A stretch of 11,836 nt of DNA, taken from assembly GCA_964579765.1 (NCBI GenBank), contig CAZOIK010000340.1, positions 1 to 11,836 on the forward strand, read 5' to 3'. The position numbers and the translations under genes are program-made. The notes below the pieces were generated by a model. That model did no database searches. It worked only from the letters and a program-made list of their open reading frames with translations, and was not told the origin of the DNA. This document shows positions 5,829 to 11,836 of the stretch, one piece after another; position 1 is the stretch's first letter, and each line of letters starts with the position of its first letter. The DNA comes from DATNBT01 sp964579765. Its GTDB lineage: Bacteria; Acidobacteriota; Vicinamibacteria; Vicinamibacterales; CAVVIG01.

Positions 5829-7163
5829 ATGGCGACCATTCTTCAGAGCATTCCCCAGGGACAGAAAGTCGGCATCGCGTTTTCCGGCGGCCTCGACACG
5901 AGCGCTGCGCTGCACTGGATGCGCGGCAAGGGCGCGATTCCGTACGCCTACACCGCGAACCTCGGTCAGCCCGACGAACCCGACTACGACGAGATCCCGC
6001 GCAAGGCGCTCGCGTACGGCGCGGAGAAGGCGCGGCTCGTGGACTGCCGCGCGCAGCTGGTCGCCGAAGGCATCGCGGCCCTGCAGTGCGGCGCGTTCCA
6101 CGTCTCGACGGCCGGCGTGCCGTACTTCAACACGACACCGATCGGGCGCGCCGTCACCGGCACGATCCTCGTCCTCGCCATGAAGGAAGACGACGTCAAC
6201 GTGTGGGGCGACGGCAGCACGTTCAAGGGCAACGACATCGAGCGGTTCTACCGGTACGGCCTGCTTGCGAACCCGAGCCTGAAGATCTACAAACCGTGGC
6301 TCGATCAGCAGTTCATCGACGAGCTCGGCGGACGGAAGGAAATGTCGGAGTACATGGCGAAGGCCGGGCTCGCGTACAAGATGAGCACCGAGAAGGCCTA
6401 CTCCACCGACTCGAACATCCTCGGCGCGACGCACGAAGCCAAAGACCTCGAGTTCCTGAACAAGGGGATCACGATCGTCGAGCCGATCATGGGCGTGGCG
6501 TCGTGGCGCGAGGACGTCGCCGTCAAGCCCGAGGCAGTGACCATCCGCTTCGACGAGGGCCGGCCGGTCGCGCTCAACGGGACGATGTTCGACGACATGG
6601 TGGAGCTGATGCTCCAAGCCAACCGCATCGGCGGACGGCACGGGCTCGGGATGAGCGACCAGATCGAGAACCGTATCATCGAAGCCAAGAGCCGCGGCAT
6701 CTACGAGGCACCCGGCATGGCGCTGCTCTTCATCGGCTACGAGCGGCTCGTCACGGGCATCCACAACGAGGACACGATCGAGGAATACCGCGAGAACGGC
6801 CGGAAGCTGGGACGGTTGCTCTATCAGGGCCGCTGGTTCGATCCACAGGCGCTGATGCGGCGTGACTCGGCGCAGCGCTGGGTCGCGCGCGCGGTGACGG
6901 GCGAGGTGACGGTCGAACTACGTCGCGGCAACGACTACTCCATCCTCGACACGACGAGCCCGAACCTGACGTACAAGCCCGAGCGGCTGACGATGGAAAA
7001 GGGCGAGGCGTTCTTCACGCCGCAGGATCGCATCGGTCAGCTGACGATGCGGAACCTCGACATCACAGACACGCGCGAAAAGCTCGCGACGTACGCGAAG
7101 ACGGGACTGCTGGCGCCGGCGAGCGGCACGCTGCCGCAACTGACCGAGGGAAAGAAGAGATAG
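5829..7163 (+). CDS. argG: Argininosuccinate synthase, long E. coli-type subfamily
   Basis: It joins citrulline and aspartate with ATP cleavage to give argininosuccinate, the penultimate step of arginine synthesis, in the cytoplasm. The product is 444 aa. An ATG four codons upstream exists, but 5829 aligns with the E. coli start (MATILQSIPQGQKVGIAFSG against MTTILKHLPVGQ). The PP-loop ATPase motif is AFSGGLDTS (17-25), followed by YTANLGQPDE (41-50), YFNTTPIGRAVTG, GDGSTFKGNDIERF (127-140), and the blocks GGRHGLGMSDQIENRI, EAKSRGIYEAPG and LTYKPERLTMEKG. The protein is strikingly close to the E. coli enzyme and unlike the shorter ~400-aa type. It stands alone, with no other arginine gene nearby. 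There is no good ribosome site; TACAAT at 5813-5818 could be a -10 box giving a very short leader (weak). Confidence 0.97.
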   Translation: MATILQSIPQGQKVGIAFSGGLDTSAALHWMRGKGAIPYAYTANLGQPDEPDYDEIPRKALAYGAEKARLVDCRAQLVAEGIAALQCGAFHVSTAGVPYFNTTPIGRAVTGTILVLAMKEDDVNVWGDGSTFKGNDIERFYRYGLLANPSLKIYKPWLDQQFIDELGGRKEMSEYMAKAGLAYKMSTEKAYSTDSNILGATHEAKDLEFLNKGITIVEPIMGVASWREDVAVKPEAVTIRFDEGRPVALNGTMFDDMVELMLQANRIGGRHGLGMSDQIENRIIEAKSRGIYEAPGMALLFIGYERLVTGIHNEDTIEEYRENGRKLGRLLYQGRWFDPQALMRRDSAQRWVARAVTGEVTVELRRGNDYSILDTTSPNLTYKPERLTMEKGEAFFTPQDRIGQLTMRNLDITDTREKLATYAKTGLLAPASGTLPQLTEGKKR

Positions 7164-7234
7164 GTTCGGGAGGTTCGAATGGTTCCAGGGGTTCCAGAGG
7201 TTCCAGGGGTTCCAAAGGTTCTCTGGGTTCTGGG
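7163..7234 (+). repeat. 9-bp tandem repeat (GGTTCCAGG type), eight units in perfect phase
   Basis: Eight consecutive 9-bp units each begin GGTTC: at 7163, 7172, 7181, 7190, 7199, 7208, 7217 and 7226. Units 3 and 5 are GGTTCCAGG, unit 4 ends AGA and unit 6 ends AAA. The following units (7235, 7244) keep GGTG. The array starts on the last G of the argG stop codon, fills the 15-bp gap, and continues as the 5' coding region of the next gene. Because 9 is a multiple of 3 the frame is kept and the units read as Val-Pro-x, then Val-Leu-x tripeptides. Confidence 0.9.
7168..7173 (+). promoter_or_regulatory. Ribosome binding site formed by the 9-bp repeat
   Basis: GGGAGG lies 5 nt upstream of the ATG at 7179. 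It is created where repeat unit 1 (GGTTCGGGA) meets unit 2, and the ATG itself is made by the end of unit 2 and the first G of unit 3. This site supports 7179 as the start. Confidence 0.7.
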
Positions 7235-8144
7235 GGTGATCGGGGTGCTCGCGGGCGTCGGCGTGCGCGCGCAGGCGCCGCGCTCGCTCGTTGGCACGTG
7301 GACGCTGACAGGAGTCGAGCGCGCGGGTGCCGGCGGGGCGATGATCGCGCAGCCGCTCCCGCGCGGCGTGGCGATCTTCGACGCCGCCGGCCATGCGTTC
7401 GAGCTGGCCGAGACGGGACGCCGCGTCCCATACGGCACGAACCAGCCGACGCCGGCCGAAGCGCAGGCGGTGTACAGCAACTACTCGGGCTTCTGGGGCG
7501 GCTACACGGCCGACCTCGACAAGAAGCGGATCACGTACCGGCCGGAGGGCGCCGTCAGCCCGAACGCGATGGGCCGGGACGTCGTCCGCGACATCGAACT
7601 GACGGGCGATCGCCTGGTTGTCACCGCGACGCCGAACGAGGCCGATGGCCAGAGCGGCACGCGCTGGACGTGGGAACGCGTGCCGCCGCTCGCCACGATC
7701 AGCGCCGCCAACCGCACGCTGATCGGATTCTGGCGGCACGTCGTCGAAAAGCGCGTGAACCTTGACACCGGCGCGGTGCTCTCCCAGACGGAGCGCGCAC
7801 CGAGCGTCATCGTCTACAGCGCGTCAGGTTTTGTCGGCGTGCACTTTCCGCCGAAGAACCGCGTGCGGTTCGCGTCCATGCTGCCGACCGACGAGGAAGC
7901 GCAGGCCGCAATTCGCGGGTTCGTCAGCTACTACGGCGCGTACACGCTGGCACGGGACGCCGTCTTCCATCACCGGCTGATCATCCTCGGCACGGCCCCC
8001 GCCGACACGCTCAAGCGCTTCTTCACGATCGCGAACGACACGCTGACGCTGCACTTTCCACCCGTACGAAATCCCCAGGGACAGCAGGTGCGGACCGAAG
8101 TGACGCTGACGCGCGTCAGCGGCGCGAAAGACATGATTCCCTAG
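7179..8144 (+). CDS. Exported protein with two lipocalin-like (Lipocalin_5 type) domains
   Basis: The product is 321 aa. The signal peptide (1-31) is a tripeptide series, VPG-VPE-VPG-VPK-VLW-VLG-VIG-VLA, ending VRA before Gln; its only early positive charge is Lys13. Domain A (about 36-168) opens with SLVGTWTLTGVE and carries YSGFWGGYTADLDKKRITYRPEGAVSPNAMGRDVVRDIELTGDRLVVTA. Domain B (about 179-313) opens with RTLIGFWRHVVE and repeats the pattern with GFVSYYGAYTLARDAVFHHRLIILG, TLKRFF and NDTLTLHFPP. The GTW/GFW start, the Y-x-G-x-Y strand and the 'R...L..D.L.L' ending fit the bacterial lipocalin-like family, duplicated in tandem. Such barrels usually bind small hydrophobic ligands; no ligand can be named. 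The gene follows argG by 15 bp and may be co-transcribed, though a functional link is doubtful. Confidence 0.88.
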   Translation: MVPGVPEVPGVPKVLWVLGVIGVLAGVGVRAQAPRSLVGTWTLTGVERAGAGGAMIAQPLPRGVAIFDAAGHAFELAETGRRVPYGTNQPTPAEAQAVYSNYSGFWGGYTADLDKKRITYRPEGAVSPNAMGRDVVRDIELTGDRLVVTATPNEADGQSGTRWTWERVPPLATISAANRTLIGFWRHVVEKRVNLDTGAVLSQTERAPSVIVYSASGFVGVHFPPKNRVRFASMLPTDEEAQAAIRGFVSYYGAYTLARDAVFHHRLIILGTAPADTLKRFFTIANDTLTLHFPPVRNPQGQQVRTEVTLTRVSGAKDMIP

Positions 8145-8146
8145 TC

Positions 8147-8176
8147 GGCAGGCCTGAAAGGCCCGCCCTACGTGCG
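8147..8176 (-). repeat. REP-like hairpin unit R5 (reverse)
   Basis: The stem GGCAGGCCT, loop GAA, AGGCCCGCC has one mismatch (8147-8167), followed by the head CTACGTGCG. It starts 2 bp after the stop of the lipocalin-like gene and faces R6 head to head across a 19-bp spacer. Confidence 0.8.
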
Positions 8177-8195
8177 AGGCGTGGCCCCGTGGCGA

Positions 8196-8222
8196 ACGTA
8201 GCGCGGCCCTTTCAGGGCCGCG
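8196..8222 (+). repeat. REP-like hairpin unit R6 (forward)
   Basis: Head ACGTAGCG is followed by a perfect 9-bp stem, CGCGGCCCT, loop TTC, AGGGCCGCG (8202-8222). Its last base directly abuts the AGGAGG ribosome site (8223-8228) of the MmgE/PrpD gene, 4 nt before the ATG, so a formed hairpin would sit right beside the site. Confidence 0.85.
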
Positions 8223-8232
8223 AGGAGGCTCA

Positions 8233-9678
8233 ATGGATCGACGCGATCTTCTGAAAACAGCGGGCGGCGCGTTTATCGCCTCCTTCCTGCCTCGTGACGC
8301 GTTCGCGGCGGCGCCCGTGATCAGCCCGCTGATGACGACGCTCTCGACCTACATGGCAGGCGCGGCCAGCCATCCCCTGCCCGACGCCGTCGTCGAGAAG
8401 ACGAAGCACATGATTCTCGACACACTCGCGGCCGCGATCTCTGGGTCGCAACTGCCGCCCGGAACATTCGCGATCGACTTCGCGCGCAGCTACGGAGGCG
8501 AGCGCGTCGCCAGCGTCGCCGGCTCGACGGTGGTCTGCGGGCCGATCGAAGCGGCGCTCGCCAACGGCATGCTCGCGCATTCTGACGAGACCGACGACAC
8601 TCATCCACCGTCGCAGTCGCACCCGGGCTGCTCCATCGTCCCCGCCGCGCTCGCGATGGGGGAGAAATGGGGCATCGACGGCCAGCGGTTCATGCGCGCC
8701 GTCGCGCTCGGCTACGACGTCGGACCGCGGTTCACCGCGACACTCGGCAAGCTGCAATACATGGCCGAGACGCACCGCAGCACGCACGCGCTCTCGGGCA
8801 CGTTCGGGTCGGCGGCCGCTGCCGCCTCTGCGGCCGGCCTCAACGCGCAGCAGATGCGCTGGGTGCTCTCGTACACGGCGCAATTCGCCTCCGGCATCGC
8901 GACCTGGCAGCGCGACACCGACCACATCGAGAAAGCGTTCGACTTCGGCGGCATGGCCGCCAAGAACGGCGTGACGGCCGCGCTCCTCGTCGAAGCCGGC
9001 GGCACGGGCGTGGACGACGTGCTGTCGGGGCCGGACAACTTCTTCCTGGCATTCGGACCGAAGAACGACCCGTCGATGGTTGTAGACAAGCTCGGCGAGC
9101 GCTACGAGATCACGCGAACCAACATCAAGAAGTGGACGGTCGGGGCGCCGATTCAGGCCGTGCTCGACGCACTCGAAATCCTGATCAAGAAGGACAACGT
9201 CGATCCTGATCAGGTCCGTCGCATCGTCGTCCGTGTGGCGACAAACGAGGCGAAGATCGTCAACGACCGCGAGATTCCTGACATCTGCCTGCAGCACCTC
9301 GTCGCGGTGATGCTGGTCGATCGGACGGTCACCTTCAAGTCGGCGCACGACAAGGCGCGCATGACCGACGCGACCATCCTGAAGCACCGCGCCAAGGTGC
9401 AGCTCGTCGGCGACGAGGCGCTCGAGAAGTTCATGCCCCGCCGCGCGGGCATCGTCGAGCTGACGATGAACGACGGGAAGACGCTGACCCAGCGCGTGGA
9501 CGACGTGCGCGGCACGGCGGAGAACCCGATGACGCGCGAGGAGGTGACGGCCAAGGCGCGCGACCTGATCACGCCAGTGCTCGGCGCGCAGACGTTCGAC
9601 CAGCTGGCCGCACGCATTTTCGATCTCGAACACCTGCGCAGCGTCCGCGAACTGCGGCCGCTGATTCAAAAGGCATGA
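8233..9678 (+). CDS. MmgE/PrpD family protein with Tat-type signal peptide
   Basis: The product is 481 aa; the start follows AGGAGG by 4 nt. The N-terminus MDRRDLLKTAGGAFIAS fits a twin-arginine signal (RRDLLK at 3-8, hydrophobic stretch, DAFAA near 22-26), so the protein is probably exported folded. The MmgE/PrpD core follows: HMILDTLAAAISGSQLPPG (59-77), the NGMLAHSDETDDTHPPSQSHPG active-site region (111-132; Asp121, Asp122, His124), ALSGTFGSAAAAASAAGLN (186-204), KAFDFGGMAAKNGVTAALL (234-252) and the WTVGAPIQAVLDAL C-terminal domain start. Family members include 2-methylcitrate dehydratase, cis-aconitate decarboxylase and iminodisuccinate epimerase, which are normally cytoplasmic; the exact reaction cannot be told. 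It overlaps the amidohydrolase by ATGA, implying translational coupling and a shared pathway, perhaps outside the cytoplasm. Confidence 0.93.
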   Translation: MDRRDLLKTAGGAFIASFLPRDAFAAAPVISPLMTTLSTYMAGAASHPLPDAVVEKTKHMILDTLAAAISGSQLPPGTFAIDFARSYGGERVASVAGSTVVCGPIEAALANGMLAHSDETDDTHPPSQSHPGCSIVPAALAMGEKWGIDGQRFMRAVALGYDVGPRFTATLGKLQYMAETHRSTHALSGTFGSAAAAASAAGLNAQQMRWVLSYTAQFASGIATWQRDTDHIEKAFDFGGMAAKNGVTAALLVEAGGTGVDDVLSGPDNFFLAFGPKNDPSMVVDKLGERYEITRTNIKKWTVGAPIQAVLDALEILIKKDNVDPDQVRRIVVRVATNEAKIVNDREIPDICLQHLVAVMLVDRTVTFKSAHDKARMTDATILKHRAKVQLVGDEALEKFMPRRAGIVELTMNDGKTLTQRVDDVRGTAENPMTREEVTAKARDLITPVLGAQTFDQLAARIFDLEHLRSVRELRPLIQKA

Positions 9679-11045
9679 CGAAGAAAACGACCATGGCACC
9701 CCTGAAAGGGGCGCCCTACGTACTGCTGGCGATCGCCGTATTCGTAGGGCGGTCCTTTCAGGGCCGCCTCGACGCTCAACGACTGCGCGCCACTGTCTAC
9801 GAGCACGCACGACTGATCGACGGCAGCGGCGGACCGGCCATGGCAGATGCGGCGTTCGTCGTCGCCGACGGACACTTCACGCAAATCGGGCGGGCGGGCT
9901 CGGTGCGCGCGCCCACGGGCGCCGCGCGCGTGGATCTCTCGGGCAAGACCGTCATGCCGGCGCTCGTGGACGCGCACGTGCATCTCGGCTACCGCAAAGG
10001 AACGACGTTCACCGCGGACAACTTCACGCCGGACGTCATCCACGAGCAGCTGCGTCAGTTCGGCTACTGGGGCGTGTCGGCGGTGCTCAGCACCGGCACC
10101 GACGTCGGCGAGACGATCTTCCCGCTGCGTGCAGAGACCAACGCGCCGGCTTATGTCGGGACGATGATCCGGACCGCGTGGCGCGGCCTCGCGCCGCCCG
10201 ACGCGGGGCCGTTTCCACCGATGCGCGCCGCGCCCTTCGGCGTGACGTCCGTCGAGGCCGCGCGTGCCGACGTGCGCGAACTGGCGGCGCACCATGCGGA
10301 TCTCGTGAAGATCTGGCTCGACGACCGCAACGGCACGGTGCCGAAGCTCAGTCCGGCCATCTACAGGGCGATCATCGACGAAGCGCACGCGCACGGTCTC
10401 CGCGTCATCGCGCACGTGACGACGCTCGCCGACGTGAAGGCACTGCTGCACGCGAACATCGACGGCTTCGCGCACATGTTCCGCGACCGCGACGCGGACG
10501 CGGAGCTGCTCGGCCTGCTGAAGGCGCGGCCGAAGGTATTCTTCATGTTGACGCTGTGGGCACCGCGGCTCGCGGCGATGACCGAGGCGCCGGCGTGGCT
10601 CGATGATCCGCGACTGCTGCAGACGGCGACCGCCGCGCAGATTGCCCAGTTCCGCGCGCCGTTCGCGAATCGGACCGCGCAGTCGGTCGCCGCCGCGCGC
10701 GCGGAATGGATCCACCTGCAGCACAACGTCGCGGCCCTGGGCAGCGCCGGGGTGACGCTCGTGCTGGGCACCGACGTCGGCGGCAACACGGGCGGACCGC
10801 TGTTCGGCTGGACCGAACACATGGAGCTCGAGAACATGGTCGCGGCGGGCATGACGCCGGTCGCGGCGATTGCGGCGGCCACGCGCGGATCGGCCGACGC
10901 GCTCCGGCTCCGCGACCTCGGGACAATCGCCGCCGGCAAGCGCGCCGACTTCCTCGTCCTCGACGCCAACCCGCTCGACGACATCACCCATTCGCGGCGG
11001 ATCGCCGCCGTCTATCAGCGAGGCGTCGAGATCAGATCCAAGTAG
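9675..11045 (+). CDS. Secreted amidohydrolase (imidazolonepropionase-like, metal-dependent)
   Basis: The product is 456 aa. It begins in the ATGA overlap with the preceding stop; a second ATG lies six codons in (9693). Metal ligands fit the amidohydrolase TIM barrel: DAHVHLG with His101 and His103, candidate carboxylated Lys212 in LVKIWLDD, His247 in IAHVTT, His267 in FAHMF, and Asp367 in LGTDVGG. The N- and C-terminal beta-sandwich parts are present (ARLIDGSGG at 46-53; LGTIAAGKRADFLVLDANPLDDI at 415-437). The substrate is unknown; relatives hydrolyse cyclic amides, peptides or imidazolones. The signal peptide is odd: residues 8-31, including APLKGAPYV and VGRSFQGR, are encoded by two repeat units and their spacer, ending at LDA before Gln. 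Coupling with the MmgE/PrpD gene suggests joint function. Confidence 0.93.
   Translation: MTKKTTMAPLKGAPYVLLAIAVFVGRSFQGRLDAQRLRATVYEHARLIDGSGGPAMADAAFVVADGHFTQIGRAGSVRAPTGAARVDLSGKTVMPALVDAHVHLGYRKGTTFTADNFTPDVIHEQLRQFGYWGVSAVLSTGTDVGETIFPLRAETNAPAYVGTMIRTAWRGLAPPDAGPFPPMRAAPFGVTSVEAARADVRELAAHHADLVKIWLDDRNGTVPKLSPAIYRAIIDEAHAHGLRVIAHVTTLADVKALLHANIDGFAHMFRDRDADAELLGLLKARPKVFFMLTLWAPRLAAMTEAPAWLDDPRLLQTATAAQIAQFRAPFANRTAQSVAAARAEWIHLQHNVAALGSAGVTLVLGTDVGGNTGGPLFGWTEHMELENMVAAGMTPVAAIAAATRGSADALRLRDLGTIAAGKRADFLVLDANPLDDITHSRRIAAVYQRGVEIRSK
9695..9722 (-). repeat. REP-like hairpin unit R7 (reverse), inside coding sequence
   Basis: The stem GGC-A-CCCCT, loop GAA, AGGGG-C-GCC has one A/C mismatch, followed by the head CCTACGTA. 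It lies 20 nt after the amidohydrolase start and is read as A-P-L-K-G-A-P-Y-V. The frame used avoids the TGA present in the loop region (CTGAAA). Confidence 0.85.
9743..9768 (+). repeat. REP-like hairpin unit R8 (forward), inside coding sequence
   Basis: Head CGTAGG is followed by a 9-bp stem, GGCGGTCCT, loop TTC, AGGGCCGCC (9748-9768, one T-G pair). It is read V-G-R-S-F-Q-G-R, in the frame that avoids the TAG of the head. It faces R7 head to head across 20 bp that encode the hydrophobic core LLAIAVF; the two units are also complementary to each other over about 18 bases. Confidence 0.85.
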
Positions 11046-11066
11046 TGCAGGCCTTCGAGCCTGCAC
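11045..11066. terminator. Hairpin after the amidohydrolase, possible bidirectional terminator
   Basis: GTGCAGGC (11045-11052) and GCCTGCAC (11059-11066) form a perfect 8-bp stem around CTTCGA, starting on the last base of the stop codon. A related half copy follows (GCCTTCAGGCCCGCAC, 11071-11086), suggesting a second repeat family with a CCTTC core. There is no T-run. Its place between convergent genes fits a terminator role. Confidence 0.4.
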
Positions 11067-11097
11067 GCTCGCCTTCAGGCCCGCACGCTCGCCGTGG

Positions 11098-11121
11098 CTG
11101 CCGGCGTCAGTCGGCCGGCAG
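11098..11121. terminator. Second hairpin between convergent genes
   Basis: CTGCCGGC (11098-11105) and GCCGGCAG (11114-11121) form a perfect 8-bp stem with loop GTCAGTCG, 12 bp before the stop codon of the minus-strand barrel gene. There is no T-run on either strand, so termination is inferred only from position. Confidence 0.4.
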
Positions 11122-11133
11122 GAAGGACGCGAG

Positions 11134-11836
11134 CTAGAAATGCGCCGTACCGCCGACGAACGGCCCGCCGATCTGCATCGAGCCCGTGTTGAGCGGCGAT
11201 CCCCACGTGTGGGCCGTGTCGAAGAACCGGTAGCCGAACTGCGCGCCGACGTGCTTGTTGAGGTTGTAGGTCGCGTAGCCAGAGACGTCGATGAGGTGCC
11301 CGTGCGTGCTCGTCGCGTCGCCCGGCAGATAAAAGACGAAGAAGTCGCCGGTCACCGACAGCTTCTCCTGCGCGTAATACCTGGCGGTCGCGCCCAGCCC
11401 CGGCATGAGGATGTTCACGCTGGCCGTGCCCGACTGGACGGTGTTCGCCGTCGCCGCGCTGAGGTTGAGGCTGTTCATCGCGACCATGCCGCCGATGTAG
11501 CCGCGGTCCGAGACGATCGGATCAAACTCGTACGCGACCTTCCACTCGTTCCAGTGGAGCGTGGACTCGACCGTCTGCCCCGCGAGGTACGTCTGCCCGT
11601 TGAACATGACGTCCGCACCAAGCGTTGCTGTCTGTTTGTAGAAAAGCGGGATGTAGTCGCCGCGGAGCTTCTGCTTCGGTACCAGGCGCACCGTGAGGTG
11701 GAATTCAGGGAAGACCTGGTTCTTCAGGCCGAGCTGCTTCTTGAAGTCGATGTTCGTGCCGTTGACGACGGTCGTCGTAGTCGTCGAGCCGGAGGTCGTG
11801 GTGATGCTCTCGGTATCGGAGTACATCACGGTCGAG
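11134..11836 (-). CDS. C-terminal part of an outer-membrane beta-barrel protein, 5' end beyond window
   Basis: The reading frame is open to the right edge, so the start lies outside; 233 codons are visible. An internal GTG at 11829 is not a convincing start. The sequence alternates polar and hydrophobic residues typical of barrel strands (FPEFHLTVRLVPKQKLRGDYIPLFY, WNEWKVAYEFDPIVSDRGYIGGM, LSVTGDFFVFYLPG, HLIDVSGYATYNLNKHVGAQFGYRFF) and ends in Phe (GGTAHF), the outer-membrane targeting signature. A Ser/Thr-rich stretch (SITTTSGSTTTTTVV) lies near the visible N-terminus, probably an extracellular or periplasmic loop. I do not recognise a named porin or transport family. Transcription converges on the amidohydrolase gene. 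Confidence 0.8.
   Translation of the reverse strand, partial: STVMYSDTESITTTSGSTTTTTVVNGTNIDFKKQLGLKNQVFPEFHLTVRLVPKQKLRGDYIPLFYKQTATLGADVMFNGQTYLAGQTVESTLHWNEWKVAYEFDPIVSDRGYIGGMVAMNSLNLSAATANTVQSGTASVNILMPGLGATARYYAQEKLSVTGDFFVFYLPGDATSTHGHLIDVSGYATYNLNKHVGAQFGYRFFDTAHTWGSPLNTGSMQIGGPFVGGTAHF

Noticed and set aside
5525..6865. Long plus-strand frame overlapping the PEBP and argG genes
   Set aside because: It is out of frame with both confident genes and extremely Arg-rich, as expected for an alternate frame in GC-rich DNA.
2949..9768. CRISPR array
   Set aside because: The repeats are hairpins in both orientations, widely spaced at gene edges, with no regular spacers and no cas genes.
8230..9810. 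Long open frame on the minus strand opposite the MmgE/PrpD gene
   Set aside because: It is a high-GC shadow: rich in Arg, Val and Asp with no domain signature or signal, while the plus strand holds a clear family match.
9666..11066. Long open frame on the minus strand opposite the amidohydrolase
   Set aside because: It has Arg/His-rich composition and mirrors a strongly supported plus-strand gene; its C-terminal side is just translated repeat sequence.
11045..11121. Attachment site or integron-like recombination site
   Set aside because: Two GC-rich hairpins between convergent genes are better explained as terminators or repeats; no integrase or cassette is present.

Overview
The window looks like chromosomal DNA from a GC-rich environmental bacterium, most plausibly an Acidobacteriota lineage of the Vicinamibacterales type. 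This is inference. It rests on very high GC with strong third-position bias, many secreted proteins whose signal peptides end in Ala-Gln, Gly/Arg/Gln-rich linkers just after the signal peptide, and a family of short hairpin repeats with a CCTTTCAGG core at gene edges. No tRNA, rRNA, CRISPR array, transposase or phage gene was found. Coding density is very high and no gap exceeds about 100 bases.

Left region (1-2414): a minus-strand operon of three exported proteins. In transcription order these are a 282-aa protein of unknown function (2323 to 1475), an MBL-fold hydrolase-like protein with a degenerate first zinc site (1478 to 525), and a paralog of the first protein that runs off the left edge (522 to 1). 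The genes overlap by 4 nt and are separated by 2 nt. A divergent 91-bp region with an ATTGATCAAT palindrome separates this operon from an exported DinB-fold protein on the plus strand (2415-2948).

Middle region (2949-5828): a plant-COMT-like O-methyltransferase on the minus strand (3973 to 2969), divergent by only 27 bp from an exported protein resembling the LIC_10091-type conserved family (4001-5065). An exported PEBP/YbhB-like protein follows (5158-5763).

Right region (5829-11836): a stand-alone argininosuccinate synthase of the long E. coli type (argG, 5829-7163), an exported protein with two lipocalin-like domains (7179-8144), and a translationally coupled pair of a Tat-signal MmgE/PrpD protein (8233-9678) and a secreted amidohydrolase (9675-11045). 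The end of an outer-membrane beta-barrel gene (11836 to 11134) enters from the right on the minus strand.

The strongest unusual signal is how repeats interact with genes. Eight copies of a REP-like hairpin unit lie between 2949 and 9768, nearly all touching a gene boundary. One head-to-head pair lies inside the amidohydrolase reading frame and encodes most of its signal peptide. Separately, a 9-bp tandem repeat begins at the last base of the argG stop codon and supplies the ribosome binding site, the start codon and the (Val-Pro/Leu-x)n signal peptide of the lipocalin-like gene. Two unrelated repeat types therefore appear to have been recruited as export signals in neighbouring genes. No complete new defence or mobile system is visible. 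The best candidate for an undescribed protein module is the left operon, where two paralogs of unknown function flank an MBL protein with an altered active site.
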